Both the position numbers and the translations under genes were made by a program. The notes under the pieces were generated by a model that saw only the letters and a program-made list of their open reading frames with translations, searched no databases and was not told the DNA's origin. A DNA stretch of 64,000 bases from Streptomyces spiroverticillatus. Lineage in GTDB: Bacteria > Actinomycetota > Actinomycetes > Streptomycetales > Streptomycetaceae. Shown here one piece after another: positions 34,644 to 43,343 of this stretch (its first letter is position 1; each line of letters begins with the position of its first letter). The stretch spans positions 372,001 to 436,000 of the forward strand of contig BMUX01000006.1 in the NCBI GenBank assembly GCA_014650415.1, written 5' to 3'.

Positions 34644-37583
34644 TCACTCGGCCACCGCGTACACCTCGACCGACCACAGCGAGTACCCGAACCGGGTCGC
34701 CCGCTCGTCGCCCTGCACCCGTACGAACCGTGCGTCCCTGGCGTCGAAGCGCACCGTCTCCGTACCGCCGCGCCCGTCCCTGACGGTGGCCGCCGTGCGC
34801 CAGGTGCGGCCGTCCGCCGACACCTGGATCCGGTACGCCGTCGCGTACGCGTCCTGCCAGCGCAGGGACACCCTGCCCACCCTGGTGGGCCCCGCCAGCT
34901 CCGCCTGCCACCAGGCGGACGCCCCGATCGGCGAGGACCAGCGGGTGTCCGCCCGCCCGTCGGCAGCCGCCGACGCCGGGAAGTCCGCCGTCTCGTCCCC
35001 CGACGACGAGATCCGCGCCGTACGCGCCAGATCGGCACCACCGGTACGAGGAGCCGCACGCACCGTCAGCGTCTGCTCCACCCCGTCGCCGAACGACACC
35101 GGAACGCGGTACTCGCCCGCCGGGGTGCCCGGGGCGACCTTCACCTCCAGCGGCACCGACGCGTCCGTGCCGCGCGGCACCACCGTCGCCTTCGGCGCGA
35201 GCACCTCGATGCCCTTGGGGGCCTTCGCCACCAGCTCCCCGCGCACCTCGCCCGGCCGCTGCCCGGTCAGCGCCGCCCGCACCCGCACCGGCGGCCCGCC
35301 GATCTCCGCGTCGATCTCCGCCCGCGACAGCGCCAGCCGGGCCTGCGGCTCGTCCGCGAACCACGGCACCATCCGCTGCACCCGGGGCGCCTGCCGCTGC
35401 CAGGAGAGCCGCACCGCGTCCACGAGGGTGCCGCCCACCGGCGTCTGCGTCCAGCCGTCGGCCGTGAGCGCCCCGACGCGCCGCCAGCCCTCGCCGGGCA
35501 CGTGCACCTCCACCGCGGTGTCGGTGGCACCGGGATCGGCCATCGTCGTGACCGCCGACACCGGACGCGCGTGCTTCAGACGCACCGTGTACGTGCCCGG
35601 CCCCTGCGTCACCTCGCCCGGTTCACGGTCCGCGCCCGTCCACGCCGCACCCTGCTGCACCGCCTTCGACAGGAACGGGTCCAGCACCCCCTTGCCGACG
35701 GTCACCCGGGGCGCCTTGAGCGCCGTACGGGAGGCGTCCAGCGCCCGCGAGTGCCGCCAAGCGGTGGCGCCGTCGCCGGCGGCTTGCGCCTGGAGCATGT
35801 CGACGGCCTGCTCGCCCGCCTGCCCGTACCGGGCGAACCGCTCCAGCCAGGGCCGCACCTCGTCGTCGAACGCACCCCCGGCGGCCGTACCGAGCCGCTG
35901 CGGGGTCTCCTTCATCACGGTGAACGCGGCCCGCAGCCGCTGCGCCGCAGCAGTGCGCTGCCCGGCGTCGGACGACGAACGGGACGCCCAGAACGCCTCC
36001 ATCAGGGGGCGCAGGTACGCCGACTCGTGGTGCGGGTCCAGGATCGAGGAGGCGTGGTTGCCCGCGAACGCGCGCATCGCCTCCCGGGCCTTCGCGTCGT
36101 CGCCCGCCAGGTCGTCGATCGCCGCCTGCCAGGACTCCTGCGGCCGGTAACCCCGCGGGTTCCAGGCGAAGTCGGCGGCCGTGAACAGCGGAATGCGGGA
36201 CGCGAACGGCTGCTCCATGGCGTTCGACAGCAGGGCGGCGCTGCGGCCCGCCACGGCCGGTTCACGGCCCGTGTAGGGGCCGAGGAAGATACGGTCCTGC
36301 GCGTAGTCGTTGACCGGATAGTTGTCCATCGTCACCAGCGGATGCCCGAACGCCTCCCGGGCGGTGACCAGTTCGCGCCCGCTGATGGTGCGCGGCACCA
36401 CGCCCACCCCGGTCCACGCGACCTGCACCCGCCCGTCCAGCTCGGCGGCCAGCGCCCGCCGGTACTCCGTCGCACCGTCCTGGTAGAACTCCGTCGGCAT
36501 GAGCGACAGCGGCTCGGCGCCCGGATACCGCTGTGCGAGGTGGCGGGCGAGGGCGCTCGCCACCCGTGCGTGCGCCTTCGCCGCCGCAGCCGGACCCGAC
36601 CCGAACACGTCGGCGTCCTGCCCGCAGTGCCACTCGCTGTAACTGACGTCCTGGAACTGGAGTTGGAAGACCCGCACCCCCAGCGCCCACATGGAGTCCA
36701 CCTTGCGGACCAGCGCCCGCACGTCCCGGTCGTCGGACATGCACATCGCCTGCCCCGGCGCCACCGCCCACCCCAGCGTCACGTGATTGCGCCGCGCGTG
36801 TTCCGCGAGCACCCGGAAGGAGGAGCGCTCGGCCGCCGGATACGGGTCGCGCCACAGGGCCTGGCGGTAGGGGTCGTCGCCCGGCGCGTACAGATAGCGG
36901 TTCTGCTTGGTGCGGCCCATGAAGTCGACCTGGGCGAGCCGCTGTTCGGTGGTCCACGGGCGTCCGTAGAAGCCCTCCGTCATACCGCGCACGGCCGTCC
37001 CCGGCCAGTCCCGCAGGACGACACCGGCGACGGTGGTGCGTTCGCCCCCGGTGCGGATCAACTGCCGCAGTGTCTGCGCCGCGTGGAAGACGCCGTCCGT
37101 GCCGACGCCGTCCAGCGCCACCGTGTCACGGCCCTCCACCTGCCCCACCGCGATCCGGTAACCCCCGTGCGGGAGATCGCCCGGCGCCGGTGCGCGCAGC
37201 GCCGTCATCGCCTCGTCGGCGGCCCCCGCCCGTACGACCAGACCGCGCGGCGGCAGCGCCTCGCCCGGAGCCACCTCGTACAGGGTGTTCACGCCCGCAC
37301 CCCGCAGCACACTGCGCAACGCGTCCACCGCGTACGGATCGGTGCCGGGCGCCACCACCAGCACCGCCTCGTCGCCCACCGGCACACCGGCGCCGGCGGC
37401 ACGCATCGACTGCGGGCGCGGCCACACCGCAGGCAGCGCGCCGTCACTGTCGTGGTCCCTTGTCGCGGGAGCGGGAACGTCCGGGGCGGGCGGAGCGGCC
37501 ACCGCACTCGGCGCACCGCCGAGCAGAGAGCCCATCACGGCGAACGCGACGGCGGTCGCGCCCCTTCTGCGCCCCAACTGCAC
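34644..37583 (-). CDS. Secreted GH84-like beta-N-acetylhexosaminidase with F5/8C carbohydrate module
   Basis: The 979-residue protein starts at GTG 37583, 6 bases after AGAGGAG. A Sec signal peptide (MQLGRRRGATAVAFAVMGSL ending AVAAPP) is followed by a GH20b/GH84 N-domain. The barrel follows from about residue 180 (GMTEGFYGRPWTTEQRL is the GH84 hallmark). A helical domain, a linker/Ig-like region and a C-terminal F5/8 type C (CBM32) domain (about 835-979) complete it. GH84 enzymes use a DD pair in substrate-assisted catalysis. Here the motif is LQFQDVS, with Q311-D312: the general acid Asp is kept, while the acetamido-orienting Asp is Gln. Confidence 0.85.
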   Translation of the reverse strand: MQLGRRRGATAVAFAVMGSLLGGAPSAVAAPPAPDVPAPATRDHDSDGALPAVWPRPQSMRAAGAGVPVGDEAVLVVAPGTDPYAVDALRSVLRGAGVNTLYEVAPGEALPPRGLVVRAGAADEAMTALRAPAPGDLPHGGYRIAVGQVEGRDTVALDGVGTDGVFHAAQTLRQLIRTGGERTTVAGVVLRDWPGTAVRGMTEGFYGRPWTTEQRLAQVDFMGRTKQNRYLYAPGDDPYRQALWRDPYPAAERSSFRVLAEHARRNHVTLGWAVAPGQAMCMSDDRDVRALVRKVDSMWALGVRVFQLQFQDVSYSEWHCGQDADVFGSGPAAAAKAHARVASALARHLAQRYPGAEPLSLMPTEFYQDGATEYRRALAAELDGRVQVAWTGVGVVPRTISGRELVTAREAFGHPLVTMDNYPVNDYAQDRIFLGPYTGREPAVAGRSAALLSNAMEQPFASRIPLFTAADFAWNPRGYRPQESWQAAIDDLAGDDAKAREAMRAFAGNHASSILDPHHESAYLRPLMEAFWASRSSSDAGQRTAAAQRLRAAFTVMKETPQRLGTAAGGAFDDEVRPWLERFARYGQAGEQAVDMLQAQAAGDGATAWRHSRALDASRTALKAPRVTVGKGVLDPFLSKAVQQGAAWTGADREPGEVTQGPGTYTVRLKHARPVSAVTTMADPGATDTAVEVHVPGEGWRRVGALTADGWTQTPVGGTLVDAVRLSWQRQAPRVQRMVPWFADEPQARLALSRAEIDAEIGGPPVRVRAALTGQRPGEVRGELVAKAPKGIEVLAPKATVVPRGTDASVPLEVKVAPGTPAGEYRVPVSFGDGVEQTLTVRAAPRTGGADLARTARISSSGDETADFPASAAADGRADTRWSSPIGASAWWQAELAGPTRVGRVSLRWQDAYATAYRIQVSADGRTWRTAATVRDGRGGTETVRFDARDARFVRVQGDERATRFGYSLWSVEVYAVAE

Positions 37584-37890
37584 GCCGTACTCCTCTAGCT
37601 CGTGTGCCGTCCACCGCTGCGCGGTATTGACCGTTCCGTGATCTGCGCGCGCCGAGCCCATCACCCGTGCGCCGACAGTGTCAATGCGAGCGCCGCAGGC
37701 ATCGTGCCCGCTCGCGACGGGCGTGCCGGACAGTCTGCGGCCGTGCGTCCGATTCCTTCAACTTCTTGCGCCAACTCCCCACCCGGGGAACGAATGTGAC
37801 CCGGCTCACGTTCACGTACCGGAAAGGTCTGCGGCTCCGCCCTCTGGGTAGAGACGCTGAAGTCCGCGTCCCCCACCGAGGGAGGCCCCC
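37584..37890. other. Divergent intergenic region between GH84 and the malQ unit
   Basis: It spans 307 bases with no gene. It should carry both divergent promoters, but I see no convincing -35/-10 pair. GTGACCCGGCTCACGTTCAC (37797-37816) contains a GTGA/TCAC inverted pair just upstream of the small peptide gene, and GAGGGAGG (37878-37885) is its ribosome site. Confidence 0.5.
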
Positions 37891-38136
37891 GTGGCCGCTT
37901 CCGCCCAGCTCCTCCTGTCCGCCCTGTCCCAACAGATCTCGGGCCCCGACTCCGTCCTCGACGGGTCCTGTGCCTGCGGCTGCGGCGCCGAGCCGCCCCT
38001 GACCAGTGAGCCGCCGCTCGCCGACGCCGCGCCGCTCACCAGTGAGCCCCCGCTCACCGACGCGACGCCCCTCACCAGCGAGCCGACGTCGTACGGCACC
38101 GCATCCGGCACGGAGTACCAGCACCCGGGGGTCTAG
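37891..38136 (+). CDS. Small Cys-containing peptide with 12-residue tandem repeats, upstream of malQ
   Basis: The 81-residue frame starts at GTG with GAGGGAGG 5 bases upstream. Its N-terminal part is helical and hydrophobic (ASAQLLLSALSQQISG), followed by a Cys cluster GSCACGCG. Two and a half 12-residue repeats of type LTSEPPLxDAxP come next (36-bp DNA units at 37999-38082), then a polar tail. The stop TAG abuts the malQ ATG with no space, which implies coupled translation. I know no family. It could be a leader peptide for malQ, a small structural protein, or a modified-peptide precursor, though no tailoring enzyme is adjacent. Confidence 0.6.
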   Translation: MAASAQLLLSALSQQISGPDSVLDGSCACGCGAEPPLTSEPPLADAAPLTSEPPLTDATPLTSEPTSYGTASGTEYQHPGV

Positions 38137-40506
38137 ATGGCCGCACCAGGGGGGACGGCACCGGACGACCGGCCGCCGGCACCGCGCGATCCGTCAGGTT
38201 CACCCACCGTGCCGGCCGGGTCCGCCGCACCCGACCCGCCGCCCGTCTCGGGCACGCCCTTCTCCGACGCACCCCCCGACCGGGCCGTCCCTCCCGCCCC
38301 GCGGGCCGGTGCCGTCCCCGGCCCGCTGGCCCGGCTCGCCGCCCTGCACGGCGTCGCCGTGTCCTACGCGCCCTCCGAGGACCGCACCGTCCACGTCCCC
38401 GAGGCCACCGTCGTCGCCGTGCTCGCCGCCCTGGACGTCGACGCACGCACCCCCGAGGCCGTGGACGCCGCTCTCGCCGCCCACGACGCCCGCACCCGCA
38501 CCGCGGTGCTCCCGGCCGCGCTCGTCCTCTGGCGGGGCGCCCAGGCCCTCCCCGACGCCCTCGCGGCGCTCCCCGAGGGCACCGCCCTGCGCGTCACCAC
38601 CGAGCAGGGCGAGGCCCGCACCTGGCCCGCCCCCGCCCCCACGCACCGCGACGGCCCCGCCCGCACCGCCGAGGGCGACCACTGGGCCGAACTGCCCCTC
38701 GGCGTCCACCGGCTGGCCGCCCGGCTGCCCGACGGCCGCGAGGCCTCCTGTCACCTCGTCGTCGCCCCCGCACGCGTCCCCGCACCCGAAGGCCCCCGCC
38801 ACGGCTTCCTCGTGCAGCTGTACTCCCTGCTGTCCACCCGCTCCTGGGGCATGGGCGACCTCGGTGACCTCGCCGAACTCGCCGCCTGGGCCGGCCGCAC
38901 CCTCGGCGCCGGATTCGTCCAGGTCAACCCGTTGCACGCCGCCGTCCCCGGCACACCGACCGACCCCTCCCCGTACCGCCCCTCCTCCCGGCGCTTCCCC
39001 GACCCCGTGCACCTGCGGATCGAGGACGTACCGGAGTTCGGTTACGTCACCGGCTCCGGCGACCGTGCCCGCCTGGACGACCTCCTCGCCCGGGCCGCAG
39101 CCCTGCGCGCCGGTGTGCTGTCCGAGGGCGCCCTGCTCGACCGGGACGCCGTGTGGGCGCTCAAGCGGGAGGCGCTGGAGATCCTGTACGAGGTGCCGCT
39201 CAGCCCCGGCCGCCGCGCCGCCTACTGCGACTTCCTCGCCGAACAGGGCGCCGCCCTGGAGGACCACGCCACCTGGTGCGCCCTCGTCGACACCTACGGC
39301 CCCGACCGCGGCCGCTGGCCCGGCGCGCTCGCCGACCGGGACTCCGCCGACACCGCACGCGAGCGCGCCAAGCTCGCCGCCCTCGTCGACTTCCACTGCC
39401 GGGCCGTCTGGTACACCGACTGCCAGCTCGCCGCCGCCCAGCGCGCCGCCCGCGAGGCGGGCATGACGGTCGGCCTGGTGCACGACCTCGCCGTCGGCGT
39501 GCACCCCGACGGCTCCGACACCTGGGCGCAGGCCCACGCCTACGCACCGGGCATGTCGGTGGGCGCACCCCCGGACGCCTTCAACGCCCGCGGCCAGGAC
39601 TGGGGGCTGCCGCCCTGGCGCCCCGACGTGCTCGCCGCGACCGGCTACGCCCCGTACCGCAGCCTGCTGCGCAACCTCCTGCGGCATGCCGGTGCCGTCC
39701 GCATCGACCATGTGATGGGCCTCTTCCGGCTCTGGTGGGTGCCCGCCGGACTGCCGCCCACGGACGGCGCCTACGTCCGGTACGACGCCGAGGCGATGCT
39801 CGCCGTCCTCGTCCTGGAGGCGCACCGCGCCGGGGCCGTCGTCGTCGGCGAGGACCTCGGCACCGTCGAGCCGGGCGTCCGCGACGCACTGGCCGCACGC
39901 GGGGTGCTCGGCACCTCCGTCCTGTGGTTCGAACGGGACTGGGCCGGCACCGGTCGCCCGCTGCCCCCCGACGCCTGGCGCGAGGGCTGCGTCGCCACCG
40001 CCACCACCCACGACCTGCCGTCCACCGCCGCCCGCCTCACCGGCGACCACGTCGCCCTGCGCCACCGCCTGGGCCTGCTCACCCGCCCCCTGGCGCAGGA
40101 GCGTGCCGAGGACGCCGCGGAAGTCACCGACTGGCTCACGTATCTCACCCGACTGGGCCTGCTGCCCGAGGGCGGCGGCGACGAGGAGGCCGCGATCCGG
40201 GCCGTGCACCGCTTCCTGCTGAGCACCCCCGCCCGCATGGTCGGCGTCTGGCTGCCCGACGCCGTCGGCGACCGCCGCCCGCAGAACCTCCCCGGCACCT
40301 GGGACCAGTACCCGAACTGGCGGCTGCCCCTCGCCGACGCCACGGGCCGCCCCCTCACCCTGGAGGAACTGACCGCGTCCCCCCGGCTGCACACCCTCCT
40401 GGAGGTGATCCGCGACGTCTCCGGCACCGGTGCGAGGACAGGGACGAAACCCCTTGTGGCACCCCCGGGACCTCTTACGGCACCCCCGGGCGAGCGCCCC
40501 ACTTAG
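38137..40506 (+). CDS. malQ: 4-alpha-glucanotransferase (amylomaltase, GH77)
   Basis: The 789-residue protein starts at ATG 38137, directly after the stop of the small peptide. About 60 Pro/Ala-rich residues precede the conserved N-domain (LARLAALHGVAVSYAP). The GH77 catalytic residues are visible: nucleophile Asp in RIDHVMGLFRLWWVP, acid/base Glu in VVVGEDLGTVEPGV, and the stabilising Asp in TTHDLPSTA. It is cytosolic and transfers maltosyl or longer glucan units in maltodextrin and glycogen metabolism. Its length fits actinobacterial MalQ (about 700-780). Confidence 0.93.
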   Translation: MAAPGGTAPDDRPPAPRDPSGSPTVPAGSAAPDPPPVSGTPFSDAPPDRAVPPAPRAGAVPGPLARLAALHGVAVSYAPSEDRTVHVPEATVVAVLAALDVDARTPEAVDAALAAHDARTRTAVLPAALVLWRGAQALPDALAALPEGTALRVTTEQGEARTWPAPAPTHRDGPARTAEGDHWAELPLGVHRLAARLPDGREASCHLVVAPARVPAPEGPRHGFLVQLYSLLSTRSWGMGDLGDLAELAAWAGRTLGAGFVQVNPLHAAVPGTPTDPSPYRPSSRRFPDPVHLRIEDVPEFGYVTGSGDRARLDDLLARAAALRAGVLSEGALLDRDAVWALKREALEILYEVPLSPGRRAAYCDFLAEQGAALEDHATWCALVDTYGPDRGRWPGALADRDSADTARERAKLAALVDFHCRAVWYTDCQLAAAQRAAREAGMTVGLVHDLAVGVHPDGSDTWAQAHAYAPGMSVGAPPDAFNARGQDWGLPPWRPDVLAATGYAPYRSLLRNLLRHAGAVRIDHVMGLFRLWWVPAGLPPTDGAYVRYDAEAMLAVLVLEAHRAGAVVVGEDLGTVEPGVRDALAARGVLGTSVLWFERDWAGTGRPLPPDAWREGCVATATTHDLPSTAARLTGDHVALRHRLGLLTRPLAQERAEDAAEVTDWLTYLTRLGLLPEGGGDEEAAIRAVHRFLLSTPARMVGVWLPDAVGDRRPQNLPGTWDQYPNWRLPLADATGRPLTLEELTASPRLHTLLEVIRDVSGTGARTGTKPLVAPPGPLTAPPGERPT

Positions 40507-40526
40507 TCGTTCGCTACTTTTGCACC

Positions 40527-40757
40527 GTGGACAAGAAGAACGCTCTGCGCGCCGGCGCTGTCGCGACCGGTACGACGCTGATGATGCTGCTCCTGTCGTC
40601 TCCCGCGCTCGCGGCCGTACGGGACGACGGTGACGACCCGGGCCCCGGCCTGAGCGTCGCCGAGACGCTCGGTCTCTTCGTCGCGGCCCCGATCGGCCTC
40701 TTCGTGATCATCGCCGGCCTGGTGATGGTCCTCGACAAGTCGCGCAAGCAGGTCTGA
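40527..40757 (+). CDS. Small two-helix membrane protein
   Basis: The 76-residue protein starts at GTG 40527, 20 bases after malQ. It has an N-terminal signal-like helix (AGAVATGTTLMMLLLSSPALAA) with a cleavable AxA end, a short acidic loop (RDDGDDPGPG) and a second helix (LGLFVAAPIGLFVIIAGLVMV) followed by DKSRKQV. No ribosome site is seen. TACTTT lies 6 bases before the GTG, so the message may be leaderless, or the gene may be read from malQ. The function is unknown; the type is conserved in Streptomyces. Confidence 0.75.
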   Translation: MDKKNALRAGAVATGTTLMMLLLSSPALAAVRDDGDDPGPGLSVAETLGLFVAAPIGLFVIIAGLVMVLDKSRKQV

Positions 40758-40773
40758 CACCGGACTTCGCCTG

Positions 40774-40827
40774 ACCGAGGGCGTCGGCGTCCCGTACGGA
40801 CACGTACGGGACGCCGACGCCCTCGGT
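40774..40827 (+). terminator. Strong 24-bp-arm terminator
   Basis: The arms at 40774-40797 and 40804-40827 are perfectly complementary over 24 bases (ACCGAGGGCGTCGG... with ...CCGACGCCCTCGGT) around a 6-base loop, 17 bases after the small membrane gene. No U-run follows. Confidence 0.8.
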
Positions 40828-40956
40828 GCGTTCACCCGCCCTCCCATCGTTCGTTTCAGCTGAACAGTCACGTCGAAAAGTTTCGATGGACCTGAATGAC
40901 CCCCCGGTGTGACGGTGATGACCTCACCGATCACCGCGACACCCAGGGGGACAGCG

Positions 40957-41982
40957 ATGGCAGTAATCGACCGCGTACCAGGCGGCACCGGAACGAGCAC
41001 CGGTACCGGTGCAAGCGCGACAGGCACCGGTGCGAGCACGACAAGCACCGGCACCGGAGCCACGGTCCGCAAGAGCGCCGGGCTCGGTCTGCTGCTCGCC
41101 GCCGTCGCCACCGTCGTCTGGTCCGGCAGCTTCGTCACCTCCCGCGGCCTGCACGACTCCGTGCCGCCGGTCCAGGCCGCCTTCTGGCGCTGGATCGTCG
41201 CCCTGCTCGCCGTCGCCCCCTTCGCCGTCCGCGAGACCTGGCGCCAGCGCGCCGTACTCCGCCAGCACCTCGGCTTCGTCACCCTCGCCGCACTGCTCGG
41301 CGTCACCGTCTACAACACCCTGGTCAACCAGGCCGGACTCGACACCCCCGCCGGAACCATGGGCATGATCATGGCCGCCTCGCCCGTCGTCATGGCGGTC
41401 TACGAACGCCTCGGCGGCCACCGGCTCGGTGCGCGCCGCGTGACCGGCATGCTGATCGCCTGCGTCGGGGTCCTGCTCCTGGTGAGCAAGGGCTCCCTCG
41501 GCCTCGGCCTCTCGGCGGGCGCGTTCTGGATGACCGCCGCCGCCCTGTGCTTCGGCTCCTACAGCGCACTGCTGCGCCGCAAGCCCGCCGGGATCGGCGG
41601 ACTGGCCTTCCTCTTCAGCACGTTCGTCCTCGGCGCGCTGATGCTGGCACCCGTGTACGGCGTCAGCCTCGCCGTCCAAGGCGGCTTCGAGGTGCGCGCC
41701 ACCACCGTCGGCCCGCTCGTCTACGTCGGCGTCTTCTCCTCCGCCGTCGCCTTCTTCGCCTGGAACAAGGCGATCTCCCTCGTCGGCGCCGCCCGCGCGG
41801 GCATCGTCTACTACCTCCAGCCGGTGTGCGTGGCGCTGCTGTCGTACGCAGTCCTGGGCGAGCGGACCGGACCGCTACAGGTCCTGTGCATGGCCCTCAT
41901 CCTGGGCGGTGTGGTTCTGGGCGCGTCGACCGGCAGGCCCGCGCGGGCCACCGCTCCCGCCGCACCGAAGAAGGCCGGATAA
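40957..41982 (+). CDS. EamA/DMT-family metabolite exporter
   Basis: The 341-residue protein starts at ATG 40957 with AGGGGGAC upstream. The N-terminal 35 residues are low-complexity Gly/Thr/Ser (GGTGTSTGTGASATGTGAST), encoded by CACCGGTGC-type repeats. Ten membrane helices follow in two EamA halves (GLLLAAVATVVWSGSFVTSRGL...; AGAFWMTAAALCFGSYSALL...). The substrate is unknown; the family exports amino acids and related metabolites. The LysR gene starts 11 bases downstream in the same direction and may control it. Confidence 0.88.
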   Translation: MAVIDRVPGGTGTSTGTGASATGTGASTTSTGTGATVRKSAGLGLLLAAVATVVWSGSFVTSRGLHDSVPPVQAAFWRWIVALLAVAPFAVRETWRQRAVLRQHLGFVTLAALLGVTVYNTLVNQAGLDTPAGTMGMIMAASPVVMAVYERLGGHRLGARRVTGMLIACVGVLLLVSKGSLGLGLSAGAFWMTAAALCFGSYSALLRRKPAGIGGLAFLFSTFVLGALMLAPVYGVSLAVQGGFEVRATTVGPLVYVGVFSSAVAFFAWNKAISLVGAARAGIVYYLQPVCVALLSYAVLGERTGPLQVLCMALILGGVVLGASTGRPARATAPAAPKKAG

Positions 41983-41992
41983 GTTGCGGGTC

Positions 41993-42898
41993 ATGACCGA
42001 GTGGGACATCAAGAAACTGCGCATCCTGCGGACCCTGCGCGAGAGGGGCACCGTGACGGCCACCGCCGAAGCGCTGCTGATGACACCCTCGGCCGTCTCC
42101 CAGCAACTCTCCAACCTCGCCAAACAGCTCGACGTGACCCTCCTGGAGGCGCACGGCCGCAGGGTCCGCCTCACCGACGCCGCCCACCTCGTGCTCCGGC
42201 ACGCGGAGGCGGTGTTCGCGCAACTGGAACGCGCGGAGGCCGAGTTGGAGGGCTACGCCAAGGGCGACGCGGGACAGGTGCGCATCGGCGCGTTCTCCAC
42301 CGCCGTGCCCGCCCTCGTCGTACCCGCCGTGCGACGCCTGCGCGAGACGCATCCGGGCCTGGAGGTGCGGGTGCGGGAGGCGGAGGCGGCGGAGGCGTAC
42401 GAACTCCTCTCCGACGGAGCCGTCGACCTCGCCCTCTCGCTCGCCGCGCACGCACCCACCGCCCGCGACCCGCAGTTCGCCCGCATCCCGCTGCTCGCCG
42501 ACCCCCTCGACGTGGCCCTGCCCACGCACCACCCCCTCGCCGCCGCCCCCGGCCTGCGCCTCGCCGACCTCTCCGGCGAGGCGTGGATCTTCGGCGGCAG
42601 CGGCCCCTGGTCGGAGATCACCACCGCCGCCTGCGAGGCGGCCGGTTTCGTACCCGTACAGGCGCACAGCGCCGCCGGGTGGACGGCGATCCTCGCCATG
42701 GTCGAGGCCGGCATGGGCGTCGCCCTCGTCCCGCGCATGGCCGCCGCCGAACGCCGCACGGGCGTCGTCATGCGCGTCCTGGAGGCGGACCAGCCGCGCC
42801 GTCACGTGGTGGCCGCGGTCCGCCGCGGTGCGGAGGACGGACCCGCGGTGGGCCGGACGCTGGCGGCACTGCGGACGATCGCGGGGGAGCGGGTGTGA
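41993..42898 (+). CDS. LysR-family transcriptional regulator
   Basis: The 301-residue protein starts at ATG 41993 (MTEWDIKKLRILRTL). It has an N-terminal winged helix (TVTATAEALLMTPSAVSQQLSNLAKQLDVTLL) and then a periplasmic-binding-like effector domain (VRIGAFSTAVPALVVPAV; MVEAGMGVALVPRM). It is probably co-transcribed with the EamA exporter. Its last 131 bases are overlapped on the opposite strand by the MerR gene. Confidence 0.9.
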   Translation: MTEWDIKKLRILRTLRERGTVTATAEALLMTPSAVSQQLSNLAKQLDVTLLEAHGRRVRLTDAAHLVLRHAEAVFAQLERAEAELEGYAKGDAGQVRIGAFSTAVPALVVPAVRRLRETHPGLEVRVREAEAAEAYELLSDGAVDLALSLAAHAPTARDPQFARIPLLADPLDVALPTHHPLAAAPGLRLADLSGEAWIFGGSGPWSEITTAACEAAGFVPVQAHSAAGWTAILAMVEAGMGVALVPRMAAAERRTGVVMRVLEADQPRRHVVAAVRRGAEDGPAVGRTLAALRTIAGERV

Positions 42899-43250
42899 GG
42901 GAGGCCAGATAGGCCGCCACCGAGTCCCGGTTGCGCACCAGGACGCCGATGCGCGCGGTCATCCGGTCGCGCTCCAGCGCCAGTACGTCCAGCAGCCCGG
43001 CAGGTGCGTCCGGCAGATGGATCGCCCGGGGAGTGTCCAGGCACGGCAGGATCTCCTCGATGATGCGCGTCGGCAGCCCGACGTCGAGCAACCCCCTGAT
43101 CTGCAGCACGCGGTCCACCGAGCAGTCGTCGTAACTGCGGTAGCCGTTGGGGGTGCGGTGCGCGGCGATCAGCCCGCGCTCCTCGTAGTAGCGCAGCAGA
43201 CGGCGGGGAGTGCCGGTGCGCTCCGACAGTTCACCGATACGCAGGGGCAT
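42768..43250 (-). CDS. MerR-family transcriptional regulator with antisense-overlapping tail
   Basis: The 160-residue protein starts at ATG 43250. It has an N-terminal MerR helix-turn-helix (MPLRIGELSERTGTPRRLLRYYEERGLIAAHR), a dimerisation helix (ERDRMTARIGVLVRNRDSVAAYLASL), and then about 40 Pro/Arg/Gly-rich residues. The typical family length is 120-130 residues. The extra tail is encoded across the 3' end of the convergent LysR gene (42768-42898) and has the composition of a shadow frame, so it may be non-functional. No metal-binding Cys pair is visible. It is divergent from the TetR gene across 93 bases. Confidence 0.82.
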   Translation of the reverse strand: MPLRIGELSERTGTPRRLLRYYEERGLIAAHRTPNGYRSYDDCSVDRVLQIRGLLDVGLPTRIIEEILPCLDTPRAIHLPDAPAGLLDVLALERDRMTARIGVLVRNRDSVAAYLASLTPAPPRSSAVPPASGPPRVRPPHRGGPRPPRDGAAGPPPGRA

Positions 43251-43293
43251 GGGGGACGACCTCGCATTCCGACGGAGGGGTTTTCGGAGCTGT

Positions 43294-43310
43294 AACGTAG
43301 AGAACGTTCT
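43294..43310. promoter_or_regulatory. Palindromic site in the MerR/TetR divergent promoter region
   Basis: AACGT-AGAGA-ACGTT (43294-43308) and the overlapping perfect palindrome AGAACGTTCT (43301-43310) lie between the divergent MerR and ScbR-like genes. They are candidates for either regulator's operator. Confidence 0.45.
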
Positions 43311-43343
43311 GTTTTCTTGTGCGAGCAGTAGGGGAGCGGCGCC

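Noticed and set aside
34587..37598. 1003-residue plus-strand frame opposite the GH84 gene
   Set aside because: It is a shadow of a convincing secreted glycosidase, with no signal or domain of its own.
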